Shown in pieces: positions 1 to 8,121 of a stretch of 15,770 nt of DNA. Under the pieces are notes generated by a model, which did no database searches, was not told the DNA's origin, and saw only the letters and a program-made list of their open reading frames with translations. Made by a program: the position numbers and the translations under genes. This DNA comes from Podochytrium sp. JEL0797 (lineage: Eukaryota > Chytridiomycota > Chytridiomycetes > Chytridiales > Chytriomycetaceae): assembly GCA_027596195.1 (NCBI GenBank), contig JADGJG010000604.1:1-15770 (forward strand). Direction: 5' to 3'. Each line of letters begins with the position of its first letter. Position 1 is the first letter of the stretch.

Positions 1-68
1 CCTTCTTCCGGGTGGGGTCTTTCAGGTTTTTGACGGTCCGCTTTTTCAAATCCGTCCCCGCCCTGACA

Positions 69-109
69 TTTTTTTTTTTTTTTTTTTTCCCCCCCCCCCC
101 CCCCCCCCC
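69..109 (+). repeat. T20-C21 homopolymer pair
   Basis: Twenty T (69-88) run directly into twenty-one C (89-109), giving a 41-nt pure pyrimidine tract. It lies in the presumed intron about 38 nt before the BTB exon acceptor, so it could act as an oversized polypyrimidine tract. Such runs are also a common place for assembly length errors. Confidence 0.95.
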
Positions 110-147
110 AAAGTGTGTTTTTAATTTTTGAATGCTTTCATAAACAG

Positions 148-759
148 TACCTCGAAGAACTCAACCCCAACGCTTCCCTCGCCTCCCTCGCGTCCCTCCA
201 CATCTGCGCCGACAAATACCAACTTCTGGACCTCGCCCACCTCACCTCCACCCTCCTTTCCACCTCCTTAACGCCTTCGAACGCACCCGCGTTCCTCTTC
301 CACCATGCGTACAAGCATGAAGGGATGTACGACCTTGCCGTCAAGTTCGTGGTGGACCGGTGGGAGGAAGTTCGCGCTTGTGACGAGTTTGTCGCGGTGG
401 TACGGAAGCCGTGGGAATGTGAGGGCTGGGCGTGGTGTGCCGTGTGGGAACGGGTGTTGGGGGAGTTGAAGGGGTGTGGCTTCGGGAGGCGGGAGGTTGT
501 GCCGGAGGAATCTGGGGCCGTGAACGAGTTTTTGGATCCGACAGAGGATTGTGAGGAAGGTGGAGATGGGGAAGAGGAGGTCGGGGAAGACGATGGTATG
601 GGAGAGACGTTGTTGAGAGTGAGGATTCCGGTGGACAAGAGCGGTGTTGGGGAGAGTGGGGAAGAGGAGATGGTTTCGGCGCGTGATGGGTGGAAGTCAG
701 ATGTGGATGAGTTTTTGGATCCAGTGTTGGATATGGTGGAAGTGTTGAATTTGGATTAA
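148..759 (+). CDS. BTB/POZ-domain protein, 3' part (last exon)
   Basis: Partial gene; its 5' end lies outside the window. The last exon probably begins after the acceptor AG at 146-147 and ends at the TAA at 757-759. The first ~75 residues fit the second half of a BTB/POZ fold: an ICADKYQLLDL helix, then leucine-rich helices with the SNAPAFLFHHAYKHEG pattern and a VVDRWEEV helix. BTB proteins mediate dimerisation, often as adaptors for Cullin-3 ubiquitin ligases; no partner domain is visible here. The remaining ~120 residues are acidic and low in complexity, and the pentapeptide EFLDP occurs twice (encoded by the 14-mer repeated at 526-539 and 709-722). The stretch 1-68 may hold an earlier exon, since one frame reads GGVFQVFDGPLF, but I cannot fix its borders. 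Family call is moderately sure; the specific role is unknown. Confidence 0.68.
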   Translation, partial: YLEELNPNASLASLASLHICADKYQLLDLAHLTSTLLSTSLTPSNAPAFLFHHAYKHEGMYDLAVKFVVDRWEEVRACDEFVAVVRKPWECEGWAWCAVWERVLGELKGCGFGRREVVPEESGAVNEFLDPTEDCEEGGDGEEEVGEDDGMGETLLRVRIPVDKSGVGESGEEEMVSARDGWKSDVDEFLDPVLDMVEVLNLD

Positions 760-782
760 CCTAATAGTTTTCACTTCAAAAA

Positions 783-826
783 AAACCGTTTTTTGATTTT
801 TTTTCTTCTCCACAATACTCATCAAA
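783..826 (+). promoter_or_regulatory. pyrimidine-rich 5' leader of the eEF1B-gamma gene
   Basis: The short gap between the BTB stop (759) and the eEF1B-gamma ATG (827) is dominated by a T/C-rich tract (787-811) followed by an A-rich stretch ending in atcaaaATG. Pyrimidine-rich leaders are common on highly expressed fungal translation genes. With only 67 nt available, the core promoter must reach back into the BTB coding end. Confidence 0.45.
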
Positions 827-2653
827 ATGGCTCCCATTGGAGTGAGTAGCCAACCGATCTCTCGGATCATGACATTGTGATACTGATCAGCCCTTCTTTC
901 AATCCCGCAGAAAATCCACACCTGTAAGGCGATGATCAGCCCCGCAGTCGCTCAATTTACAAACCTAACGCCCGCCCATAGACCCCAACAACGTTCGTGC
1001 TGCCAAGGCCCTCATTGCCGGAAAGTACAACGGAGTTGAGATTGAGACTGTCGATGTCGAGATGGGAAAAACCAACAAGGTAACGAAGGGGTTTTCTTTT
1101 TTGGGCTGTGGTGGAGTGAGCATTCTCTGGACGAAGAAACGGACGGAGGCAAAAGTTTCTGTGATCATGACGGATGAGTGGTGTTTCACCTGGCGAAAAC
1201 TCGCGTGGGGGGAGAGTGGAAGCGAGGCGCATCCTTTGACCCCTCCAAAAACTGGTTGTTTAAATGCACTGTGCTGATCATCCTTCATTCTCCACTCTGA
1301 ACAGACTGCTGAGTTCTTGAACAAGTTCCCCCTCGGAAAGGTCCCCGCTTTCGAGGCCAACGACGGATTCACCCTCTACGAGTCCAACGCCATCGCCTTC
1401 TACGGTAACTGCTGCTCCCTCCAACCAACCCGCCCCCCCGAAGTACGGGAGACATGAGAGAATTTTGTCAATCACAGTTATCCCTGACGGAAAGCTTCAC
1501 ACAAGCACTAGTGTCGATATGATGGACTCTGACCCAACCAATTTCGTCTTGCTCATTCTCTCTTTATCTTGCATTAAAACTGTCTAATCGTTCATTTCTT
1601 GCTTTAGTTGCTGCCTACAAGCAGGGAACTGAGCTTTTGGGAGCCTCCCCCAAGGAGTCCGCCCAGATTCAGCAGTGGATCGCCGTTGCCGACAACGAGC
1701 TTGCCCCCGCTGCCGCCACCTGGTTGTTCCCGATCATGGGATACATGCCCAACAACGAGCAGAACACCATCAAGGCCAAGGAGGACGTCAAGAAGGTCCT
1801 CACCGTCCTCAACCAGCACTTGTTGAACCACACCTACCTCGTTGGTGAGACCATCACCTTGGCCGACATCACCGTCGTCTGTGGACTCTTGCACTTCTAC
1901 CGCTTGGTGTTTGACGCCTCGTTCCGTGCTTCCTTCAAGAACGTGACCCGTTGGTTCACCACCTGTGTCAACCAGACCCAGTTCAAGGACGTTGTCGGTG
2001 AGGTTGCCCTTTGCGAGAAGGTTGCCGTTGCCGGTGAGTACAAGCCTGCCGTCGTCGAGAAGGCGCCCAAGGTGAAGGCTGAGAAGGCCCCCAAGGCCCC
2101 CAAGGCTGCCCCCGCCAAGAAGGCGAAGGAGGTCGAGGAGGAGGAGGAGGAGTCGTTTGCGGACGAGAAGCCCAAGGCTAAGAACCCGTTGGACCTCTTG
2201 CCCAAGTCTGACTTCAACTTGGACGAGTGGAAGCGTTTCTACTCCAACAACGACACGCGCCCCACCGCTTGCAACTGGTTCTGGGACAAATTCGACCCGG
2301 CTGGTTTCTCCCTCTACCGTCTCGACTACAAGTACAACAGCGAGTTGACGCTTGTGTTCATGTCTTCCAACTTGGTTGGAGGAGTCTTCCACCGTCTCGA
2401 GTCGGCCCGCAAGTACGCTTTCGGATCCCTCGCTGTTCTCGGAGAGGACAAGAACAACTCGATTGCCGGATACTTTGTGTACCGTGGTGACGGCATCCCC
2501 GCCGAGATTCAGGAGTCTGCCGACTACGAGTCATGGGAGTTCACCAGATGTGACCCCAAGGACGAGAAGACGCGTGAGCTCTTCAATGCCTACATTGCGT
2601 GGGATGATGTGATTGAGGGCAAGAAGTTTGCTGATGCCAAGATCTTCAAGTAA
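827..2653 (+). CDS. EEF1G: translation elongation factor 1 subunit gamma (eEF1B-gamma)
   Basis: Structural subunit of the eEF1B complex, which recharges eEF1A with GTP during translation elongation in the cytosol. Exons 827-841, 911-923, 982-1079, 1305-1404 and 1608-2653 join in frame to 423 aa, a usual length for the family. Residues 1-~80 are a GST N-terminal domain (start MAPIGKIHTYPNNVRAAKAL; conserved LGKVPAFE and ESNAIAFY). Residues ~90-215 are the GST C-terminal domain with GETITLADI. A Lys/Ala/Pro and Glu-rich linker covers ~218-265. Residues ~268-423 are the EF1G C-terminal domain (NPLDLLPKSDFNLDEWKRFYS, NWFWDKFDP). Exon 2 is only 13 nt; all introns are GT-AG, with branch-like CTGAT or CTAAC motifs. 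Codons are strongly biased to C/G at the third position, fitting high expression. An AATAAA signal lies at 2689-2694. Confidence 0.97.
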
Positions 2654-2688
2654 ATACGTTGACGCTGTTTTTCATATTATTTGTGGAG

Positions 2689-2694
2689 AATAAA
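2689..2694 (+). terminator. poly(A) signal of the eEF1B-gamma gene
   Basis: AATAAA hexamer 36 nt after the stop codon of the eEF1B-gamma gene. Only 77 nt separate it from the next start codon, so the two plus-strand genes are very tightly packed. Confidence 0.6.
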
Positions 2695-2771
2695 GTCACA
2701 GTAAAAAACGAACCAAGAGGGGGCAGATGGTGCGCTGTGCCACCCAAACCAAAACACAAAAAAACCCCAAA

Positions 2772-4184
2772 ATGCAAGACTGCAACCAGTGCGGCATCCC
2801 CAAAGCCTTGAAGCTCTGTTCCGCCTGCAAAACCGCCAAGTACTGCTCCGTGGCCTGTCAGAAGAAGCACTGGTTGCTCCACAAGCCCGAATGCAGTATC
2901 CTCAGGGTCATCTCCAGCTCTGAAATCCCCGCGGATCCCTCCATCGTTTTCCGCTTCCACCACATCTTGCTTCACCGCCTTCTTGAATCTGTCTCGTTCA
3001 AGGATCGCCGCCGCCTCCGTTTTGTTTCCAAAGCCTGGAACACTTGTTGCACTTCGATCCCCGTGGCTTGCTTGGTTTATCTCGACCTCGAGTTGCGCGA
3101 CCTCGACCTCGACGAACGTCTTCCGATGGTCGTGACGAGCGTGCGTTTGATATCTCCCTGGGATCCGTTCGGAACGCCACCCGCCGACATTTTCACCCAC
3201 CGGCGCGAGTTTCAAGTTTCTTTGCGCGTCACGTTTCTTCTTCCGACTGCTTTGAAGAGCAAAGCGAGCTTTGATCTTGCCCTGGCCCAAATTTTGCGCA
3301 AAAACGCGGGGCTCATCGTGAACCGAACCAAACTTGTGATCAACTCATCGGTGCCAAACAGCGTGAGATCCGTCTGGGGACAAGTCGAAGGTGAAGCTCC
3401 AGAAACATTTGCCAGCAAAGTGCGTTCGATTCACAAACAGCTCGGGTGTGAGGAATTCTTCATGGAGTTCACTCGTCGCCTCGAAACTCCGCTCAGCCTC
3501 GCCGACGAAGGAGTGCGCTATTGCCAAATCAACAAAGAGATCATCTGGTCGTCTGCGGTTATTCTGCTCACGCCAAATCTCACCGTCTTGGTCGTCGAAG
3601 CGGCTCGCATTCACTTGAACATGCACGGAGAACAATCCCTCTTCACCAACATTGCCAAACTCGAGAATCTTCACACCCTCGTGATTCGTGGCATGGATTC
3701 GTTTTCCCGGAACGAAATGCGTTCTCTCTCCAAATGCCCACGCCTGAAGCGCCTCATGCTCGATGGTCCAATTGCGCGCCAAGAAGATATCCCTACCCTT
3801 GCGGTCATGTTGAACACGTTGCAGCTCACGAGTTTTGGAATCGGGTGGTGGTTTTGCAGTGTGTTGGAGATTTGGTCCAAGGTGATCACTTCGTTTGAGC
3901 GTGTTGGCGACGCGTTGCAGGGTATCGAGATTTTGACGGTCGAGTTTCCGAGTGACGGAGCCAAGTCGTTTTCGAGGTGCATTTGTGGGCTGTTGAACCG
4001 GTTGAAGAATGTGAAGCGTGTCTTTGTGAATGCGTTTTATTTTTCGCGTGAGGAAGGGGAGGCCGGTGACTTGGCGGAATGGGAGCATCTGATTGATTCG
4101 GGGATGGAGATCGTGGAATTGAGAGCATACTCGCTGGGAGTTGTTGTGGAAAAGACGAAGCACCTTCCCATCGGTGGGGAATGA
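2772..4184 (+). CDS. MYND zinc finger / F-box-like protein
   Basis: Intron-free gene of 470 aa. Residues 4-41 form a complete MYND finger: C4, C7, C16, C19, C25, C29, H37 and C41, with the usual YC-x3-CQKKHW core. MYND fingers bind proline-rich partners. Residues ~58-100 resemble an F-box helical bundle (HHILLHRLLESVSFKDRRRL, then FVSKAWN), which would recruit an SCF ubiquitin ligase. The rest is leucine-patterned (for example LENLHTLVIRG and CPRLKRLMLDG around 295-330), suggesting irregular leucine-rich repeats, the usual substrate-binding part of F-box proteins. I chose the ATG at 2772 over the in-frame ATG at 2727: its context (caaaATG) matches other starts in the window, and the extra 15 residues are low complexity. 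The substrate is unknown. MYND is sure; F-box and LRR are likely. Confidence 0.85.
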   Translation: MQDCNQCGIPKALKLCSACKTAKYCSVACQKKHWLLHKPECSILRVISSSEIPADPSIVFRFHHILLHRLLESVSFKDRRRLRFVSKAWNTCCTSIPVACLVYLDLELRDLDLDERLPMVVTSVRLISPWDPFGTPPADIFTHRREFQVSLRVTFLLPTALKSKASFDLALAQILRKNAGLIVNRTKLVINSSVPNSVRSVWGQVEGEAPETFASKVRSIHKQLGCEEFFMEFTRRLETPLSLADEGVRYCQINKEIIWSSAVILLTPNLTVLVVEAARIHLNMHGEQSLFTNIAKLENLHTLVIRGMDSFSRNEMRSLSKCPRLKRLMLDGPIARQEDIPTLAVMLNTLQLTSFGIGWWFCSVLEIWSKVITSFERVGDALQGIEILTVEFPSDGAKSFSRCICGLLNRLKNVKRVFVNAFYFSREEGEAGDLAEWEHLIDSGMEIVELRAYSLGVVVEKTKHLPIGGE

Positions 4185-4430
4185 GAACGAGTTGGTTTTT
4201 TGCAGAACAAGAAAGTTTGATTTTTCATCGCATCCGAACCTTGAAACGGCAAAACCATCTTCCATCTTTTCCACGCAAGGTAATCGAAAACTACCATTCA
4301 TGTATGTCTGCAAACTGGTCCCGCATGTCTTGGGGAGAAACGAATCGGAAAACTGGCGTATCGGCTGTCACAGTCCACGGTGTCCCGCCTCTCTCCCGCC
4401 CGGAAAACCATGATATGATCTCTCACTGAC
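4185..4430. other. intergenic gap before WOPR copy 1
   Basis: Holds the 3' flank of the MYND/F-box gene and the upstream region of WOPR copy 1. I see no RNA gene, clear poly(A) hexamer or repeat. Short open frames here lack codon bias and recognisable motifs. Confidence 0.5.
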
Positions 4431-6899
4431 ATGCACTTAATTATGGAACTAGTTATGGCATCAGTTCCTGGATCCCATCAAGCCGCGCTGACTAATGCAG
4501 GATTGGAATGTATGGGCACGGAGCGTTCGAACGAGCTCCCCAAATTATCGGGAATGGGAAGCACGCTGCCGTGGCAAGAACATTCGCTCTCGAGTCTTCA
4601 AGATGGAGTACGATGCTCCCCACATCCTCTTGGTGCGTGATTCAGATTTGTTCACAAATTGCATCGGTCATCGAACCATGATCCATCATGAAAGGGGATG
4701 AAGGAGCCTTTGGAACTGTGTTGGGATCAAAAATCGTCGTTCTCGTTCTCCTCGTCCAATGAGAGGTCAAAACTGACCACCGTCACAACAGGCACGCCTC
4801 ATGCAACCCCATCGCATGCGAATCACCACGAATACTCTCGAAATCTGTCTATAACAGAACGCGTCGATTCATCGCTCAGCTTGTGCCCCAAAATGAGCCA
4901 TGACAAGCTTTCGGTGCAGTCGGGACTTCCGCACCAGAGCACGTCGATTTGGACCGGCAGTGACACTGGTGAGTTGATTCAGTCCTTAAACTTGTGCCTT
5001 GCATTACTCCTGGCTGTGCGAGCGATGCGGTTGTGGCTTGTGGCTTGTAGGGACAGAAATATTTTTCGCGAGTTTGTCGCCACCAGGTCTGATATTGGGA
5101 GACTGGGTTCAGTGAGGACCTTGAGGGTATGTGGAGCAGTAAAAAGAAGTGGTGGTACCTTCCGTAATGATGGAGATCGGGCTCAAATGGGGAATCATTT
5201 GACGCGGCGAAGAGATGGTTCAGATTTTCGACGCACAATGAAAAAAATTTAAACTCTCTCTAAAACTCTTTGCGAAATTAGGAGCCACATCGGTCTCCAA
5301 CGAGGTTCTTTGTGCATCGTGCATAAATAGTGACCAGCCGACTTTCGAACTAGATGTTCTTGGAATGAATCATGGTGCGTTGACTTTCATTTTACAACAG
5401 TTGAAGCTTTACGAAGGCCGACGAAACGGAAACAAGTGCGCAACACATCCACTCACCAAATTGACCCAATCAAAAGGTGTCAGCGAGCTAGAACGCAGTG
5501 AAAAAAATCCAATCATTTCCGCCATGATCGCCACCACGCATGGAGTCCCCTCCGATTCGGACATTCCGCTTGCAAATTCGTATCTAGAGGATAGATCTGG
5601 CTCTCTGAGTGTTACAGCATCTGCAGAAAAACCATCCTTCGAAACGTAGGTTCTGTGATATTGCACAACACGACGTCTATCTCATTCTTTCTGATACAGC
5701 TTCTACGGATTTATTGAGGATCCCATGGACGCGTTGCACGTGATTGAAGGCTGCGTGCGCGGGAATCTGCATTCATTCCAAGGAACGGCAACCGAAATGG
5801 CAAGAGTCGTGCCTCGAAGCGGGACCGTGATTGTTGTACCTGATAATTCGCACATCAGGCGTTGGAAGGTTCGTGTTTTGTTGCGGTTGTCGTTCTTTTC
5901 TGCAAAAGGACTTGTTTTGGCTCACCCTACCGTTGGTGTGCAAACAGGACAACATCAAATGGACTCCGAGTCGCTCCTATGGAAGCTTCATAATCTATCG
6001 GTATATACATATTATTTTCCCGATTCCCGTTCACACCTCCATCCAGTCAAATCGAAGCCGCCGATCCCAGCAACCCCTCCCCGGCCACCCCAAAGCCCAA
6101 ACCCTCCAAATACGCGATCCGACTCGGTTCCAGCCTCACAGGAATAGAGCCCGTCTTTGCACCAAACACTCTCAAACCGAACACGCGTGTTGCGGAGGAC
6201 GGACTCACGAAACGCACCATCACGTTGCTCGGCTCCGACCGCAAACGCTACCGCATTATCTCTTACTACACGCCCCAAGATGTGGTAGAAATGACGAGTC
6301 GCAGGTTTGGGCTTCGCGTGAATCAACAGCGGGGGTTGGAGGAGGACGGCCTGTCGGTGGAAGTGTTTCAACGTCCTTCGGAGGATCCCGAGTTGGCTGC
6401 GCTGGCGAACGATGAAACGGTGGATTATGTTTCATTGTTGAACGAGTCTGTTAAGAGCAAGCCAAGGAATGCGCCGCGGGAGTTGGATGGGCCTGTCGAA
6501 ATCTCCGCGATAAATCGGCTTGGGCCACAATCCACCGTGAAAAGAAGGAGCAAGAAGTTGAAGCTCGAGCATTCACGCGACGGGTTGAGTCCGCTCAAAG
6601 GCAACGGAAGGGATCCAAATGTCGCGTCGCTGCCACCGGAGCTCCCGTTTCAGGCACAAAGTCAACAGCAAGTTCTTCCTCCATTGATCCAATTTACCGC
6701 GGACTCCACGACATATTATCCGCACTTTCACTCGTACCACCCAAACCCACATTTTGTCCCAATTCCCACTTTCCCGTCGCCGTTTTCCTCCAACAGACCT
6801 CCTCCGTTTCCTCCACAAAATCACATGCCTCCATCTTCGATGTCGGAATACTATGACCCGCAATACGCATATGAAAACTACGAATCGTTTCACGGATGA
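4431..6899 (+). CDS. WOPR (Gti1/Pac2 family) transcription factor, copy 1
   Basis: Fungal DNA-binding regulator of the Wor1/Ryp1/Gti1/Pac2 family, which controls developmental and morphological switches in the nucleus. Exons: 4431-4632 (least certain), 4792-4968, 5282-5645, 5700-5868, 5948-6000 and 6047-6899; all junctions are GT-AG and keep one frame (605 aa, or 504 aa from the ATG at 4893). The first WOPR half spans exons 3-6: FYGFIEDPMDALHVIEGCVRG, RSGTVIVVPDN, IRRW, then WTPSRSYGSFIIYR. The second half is LTKRTITLLGSDRKRYRIISYYT. A basic patch (KRRSKKLKLEH) could be a nuclear signal. The tail is rich in Pro, Tyr, Phe and His. Residues before the domain are an extension not seen in Dikarya members. 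Exon 1 is supported mainly by matching intron phase with copy 2. Poly(A) signal at 6912-6917. Confidence 0.9.
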
Positions 6900-6911
6900 A
6901 AAAAGAAAAAG

Positions 6912-6917
6912 AATAAA
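6912..6917 (+). terminator. poly(A) signal of WOPR copy 1
   Basis: AATAAA 12 nt after the stop codon. A reverse-strand AATAAA lies at 6943-6948 for the convergent phosphatase gene, so the two transcripts probably end within, or overlap over, a few tens of bases. Confidence 0.55.
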
Positions 6918-6942
6918 CTTCATCGGAAAATATAATCATCTT

Positions 6943-6948
6943 TTTATT
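6943..6948 (-). terminator. poly(A) signal of the YVH1-like gene
   Basis: AATAAA on the minus strand, about 35 nt beyond the phosphatase stop codon (6983-6985) and facing the plus-strand signal of WOPR copy 1. Confidence 0.55.
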
Positions 6949-6982
6949 CGCATCGATGCAACGAGAGGGAGATTTGTACCCA

Positions 6983-8052
6983 TCAAAGCAGGCCAACAAT
7001 ATCCACCTTTTGCTTGTTGATCATGAAAGCAGGCGCGACCCACGTCCCGCACGGACACGCAATCCCGCTCCACGAAAAACTTCCCAACTTGCCCCCACAT
7101 TTCCCGGGACAAAGAATCTTGCCCTCCACATACCCCTCTCCAACCTCTGTCATCCATTCCATCGGTTCTACGCAATGAGACGAGCATTTTGAAGCGTTGC
7201 CCTTCCCCGTGGACGACAGCTGTTCGATGGCCGTGTCGCGTTTACGGTATTGGAATGCGGTTTGTCCAATTCCGGATTCGTGGGGCAGGATGGAGTCTTC
7301 GCGCAGGAGGACGCGGCGACACATTCTGCAACGTAGACAGCGGGTTTTGGATTGATGCGATTTGGTAGGATCGGCGGTCATTTTGAGTTTGGTCAAGGTT
7401 CCGAGCTCTGAGAGCAACAGAGTCAGTTACTATCTCGAATGGTTGTTGGAGGAATCTTACGTTGCTGTTCGGAGGCAGCTTGTGACAGCAGGAATCTGCG
7501 GTAATCAGAACTCTCCACATTGAGCTTGCAGCCCATCCGTTTGTAGATTTCCAGTTGAGAAATGAATCCTTCGTTTGGGCTGAAGCACCGTGAGCTTTCG
7601 GGACATTATTTTGCACAGGAACACGACTCACTCGACACAATCCCTCTTGGTGCGAATCGAAGCCACGGCTTCTTCGGCACCAATATTCAAACTCCGCATC
7701 AGATACGCGGCCACAAAGGTTGGGGCGCGCGACACGCCAGCCATGCAATGCACGAGAACGTTGGCCTTTTGGCTCACGGCAGCGCCGATGAATTCCACAG
7801 CCGCGTCGAAATGATCGAGCGCGTTTTCGCTCGTCTCGTCGTCAATCGCAACAAGGTGGTACACAATGCCCTGCGAATCGAACAGCGGAGTGAAGCCGTG
7901 GCCCAGCGAGACAACGAAAGCGATCCCGTGTTTCTGCAAGAGATCCAGCGAGCCAGCTTCGTCGCTACTGCGAGGGGGTCAGTGGAGGTTGATCACGCAT
8001 ATACAGTGATTCCTTACCTCGAGATGTAAATGTGGTCGGCAACAAGGTCCAT
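6983..8052 (-). CDS. YVH1: YVH1/DUSP12-type dual-specificity phosphatase
   Basis: Yvh1 has an N-terminal phosphatase domain and a C-terminal zinc-binding domain; in yeast the latter acts in late 60S ribosome maturation (release of Mrt4). Minus-strand exons 8018-8052, 7632-7967, 7461-7579 and 6983-7407 join in frame to 304 aa (yeast protein ~364, human ~340). It starts MDLVADHIYIS. The phosphatase loop HCMAGVSRA gives catalytic Cys86 and Arg92; AIDDETSEN at ~53-61 supplies the likely general-acid Asp. DPNEGFISQLEIYKRMGC, then YRRFLLS, is the family's linker. The zinc domain shows CLRCRMC, then CSSHC, then CPGKCGGKLGSFSWSG and CPCGTWVAPAF near the end. All introns are short GT-AG. It probably lies just downstream of the voltage-sensor gene on the same strand, 69 nt away. 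Identity is firm. Confidence 0.95.
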
Positions 8053-8082
8053 CGATATTTCGGGTTGGAGCGATTCAATAAC

Positions 8083-8098
8083 CAAAAAAAAAAAAAAA
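8083..8098 (+). repeat. A-rich homopolymer in the 69-nt gap between two minus-strand genes
   Basis: A long A run (a T run on the coding strand) occupies part of the gap between the voltage-sensor stop (8122) and the YVH1-like start (8052). A poly(dA:dT) tract here could help exclude nucleosomes at the YVH1-like promoter. Exact borders are approximate. Confidence 0.7.
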
Positions 8099-8121
8099 AC
8101 ACATCTCTTTCGCAGCGATTC

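Noticed and set aside
138..638. Minus-strand open frame of 166 codons opposite the BTB exon
   Set aside because: Ser/Pro-rich shadow of a C/G-biased coding exon; no domain, and the plus frame has clear BTB similarity.
1140..1285. Possible C/D-box snoRNA in eEF1B-gamma intron 3 (gatcatga and ctgatcat)
   Set aside because: No proper RTGATGA box or stable terminal stem; the ctgat is better explained as the branch site.
1604..2392. Minus-strand 262-codon frame opposite eEF1B-gamma
   Set aside because: Leu/Gly/Val-rich composition is the expected antisense of a strongly biased gene; it lies wholly within a certain exon.
3345..4313. Minus-strand 322-codon frame opposite the MYND/F-box gene
   Set aside because: No recognisable motif; the plus strand has a complete MYND finger and leucine pattern.
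4981..5260. WOPR-type binding sites (TTAAAGTTT) as evidence of autoregulation
   Set aside because: Only loose matches such as ttaaactt and tttaaact were seen; none is exact.
7562..8029. Plus-strand 155-codon frame opposite the YVH1-like gene
   Set aside because: Antisense shadow; the minus strand carries the catalytic HCMAGVSRA loop in the spliced frame.
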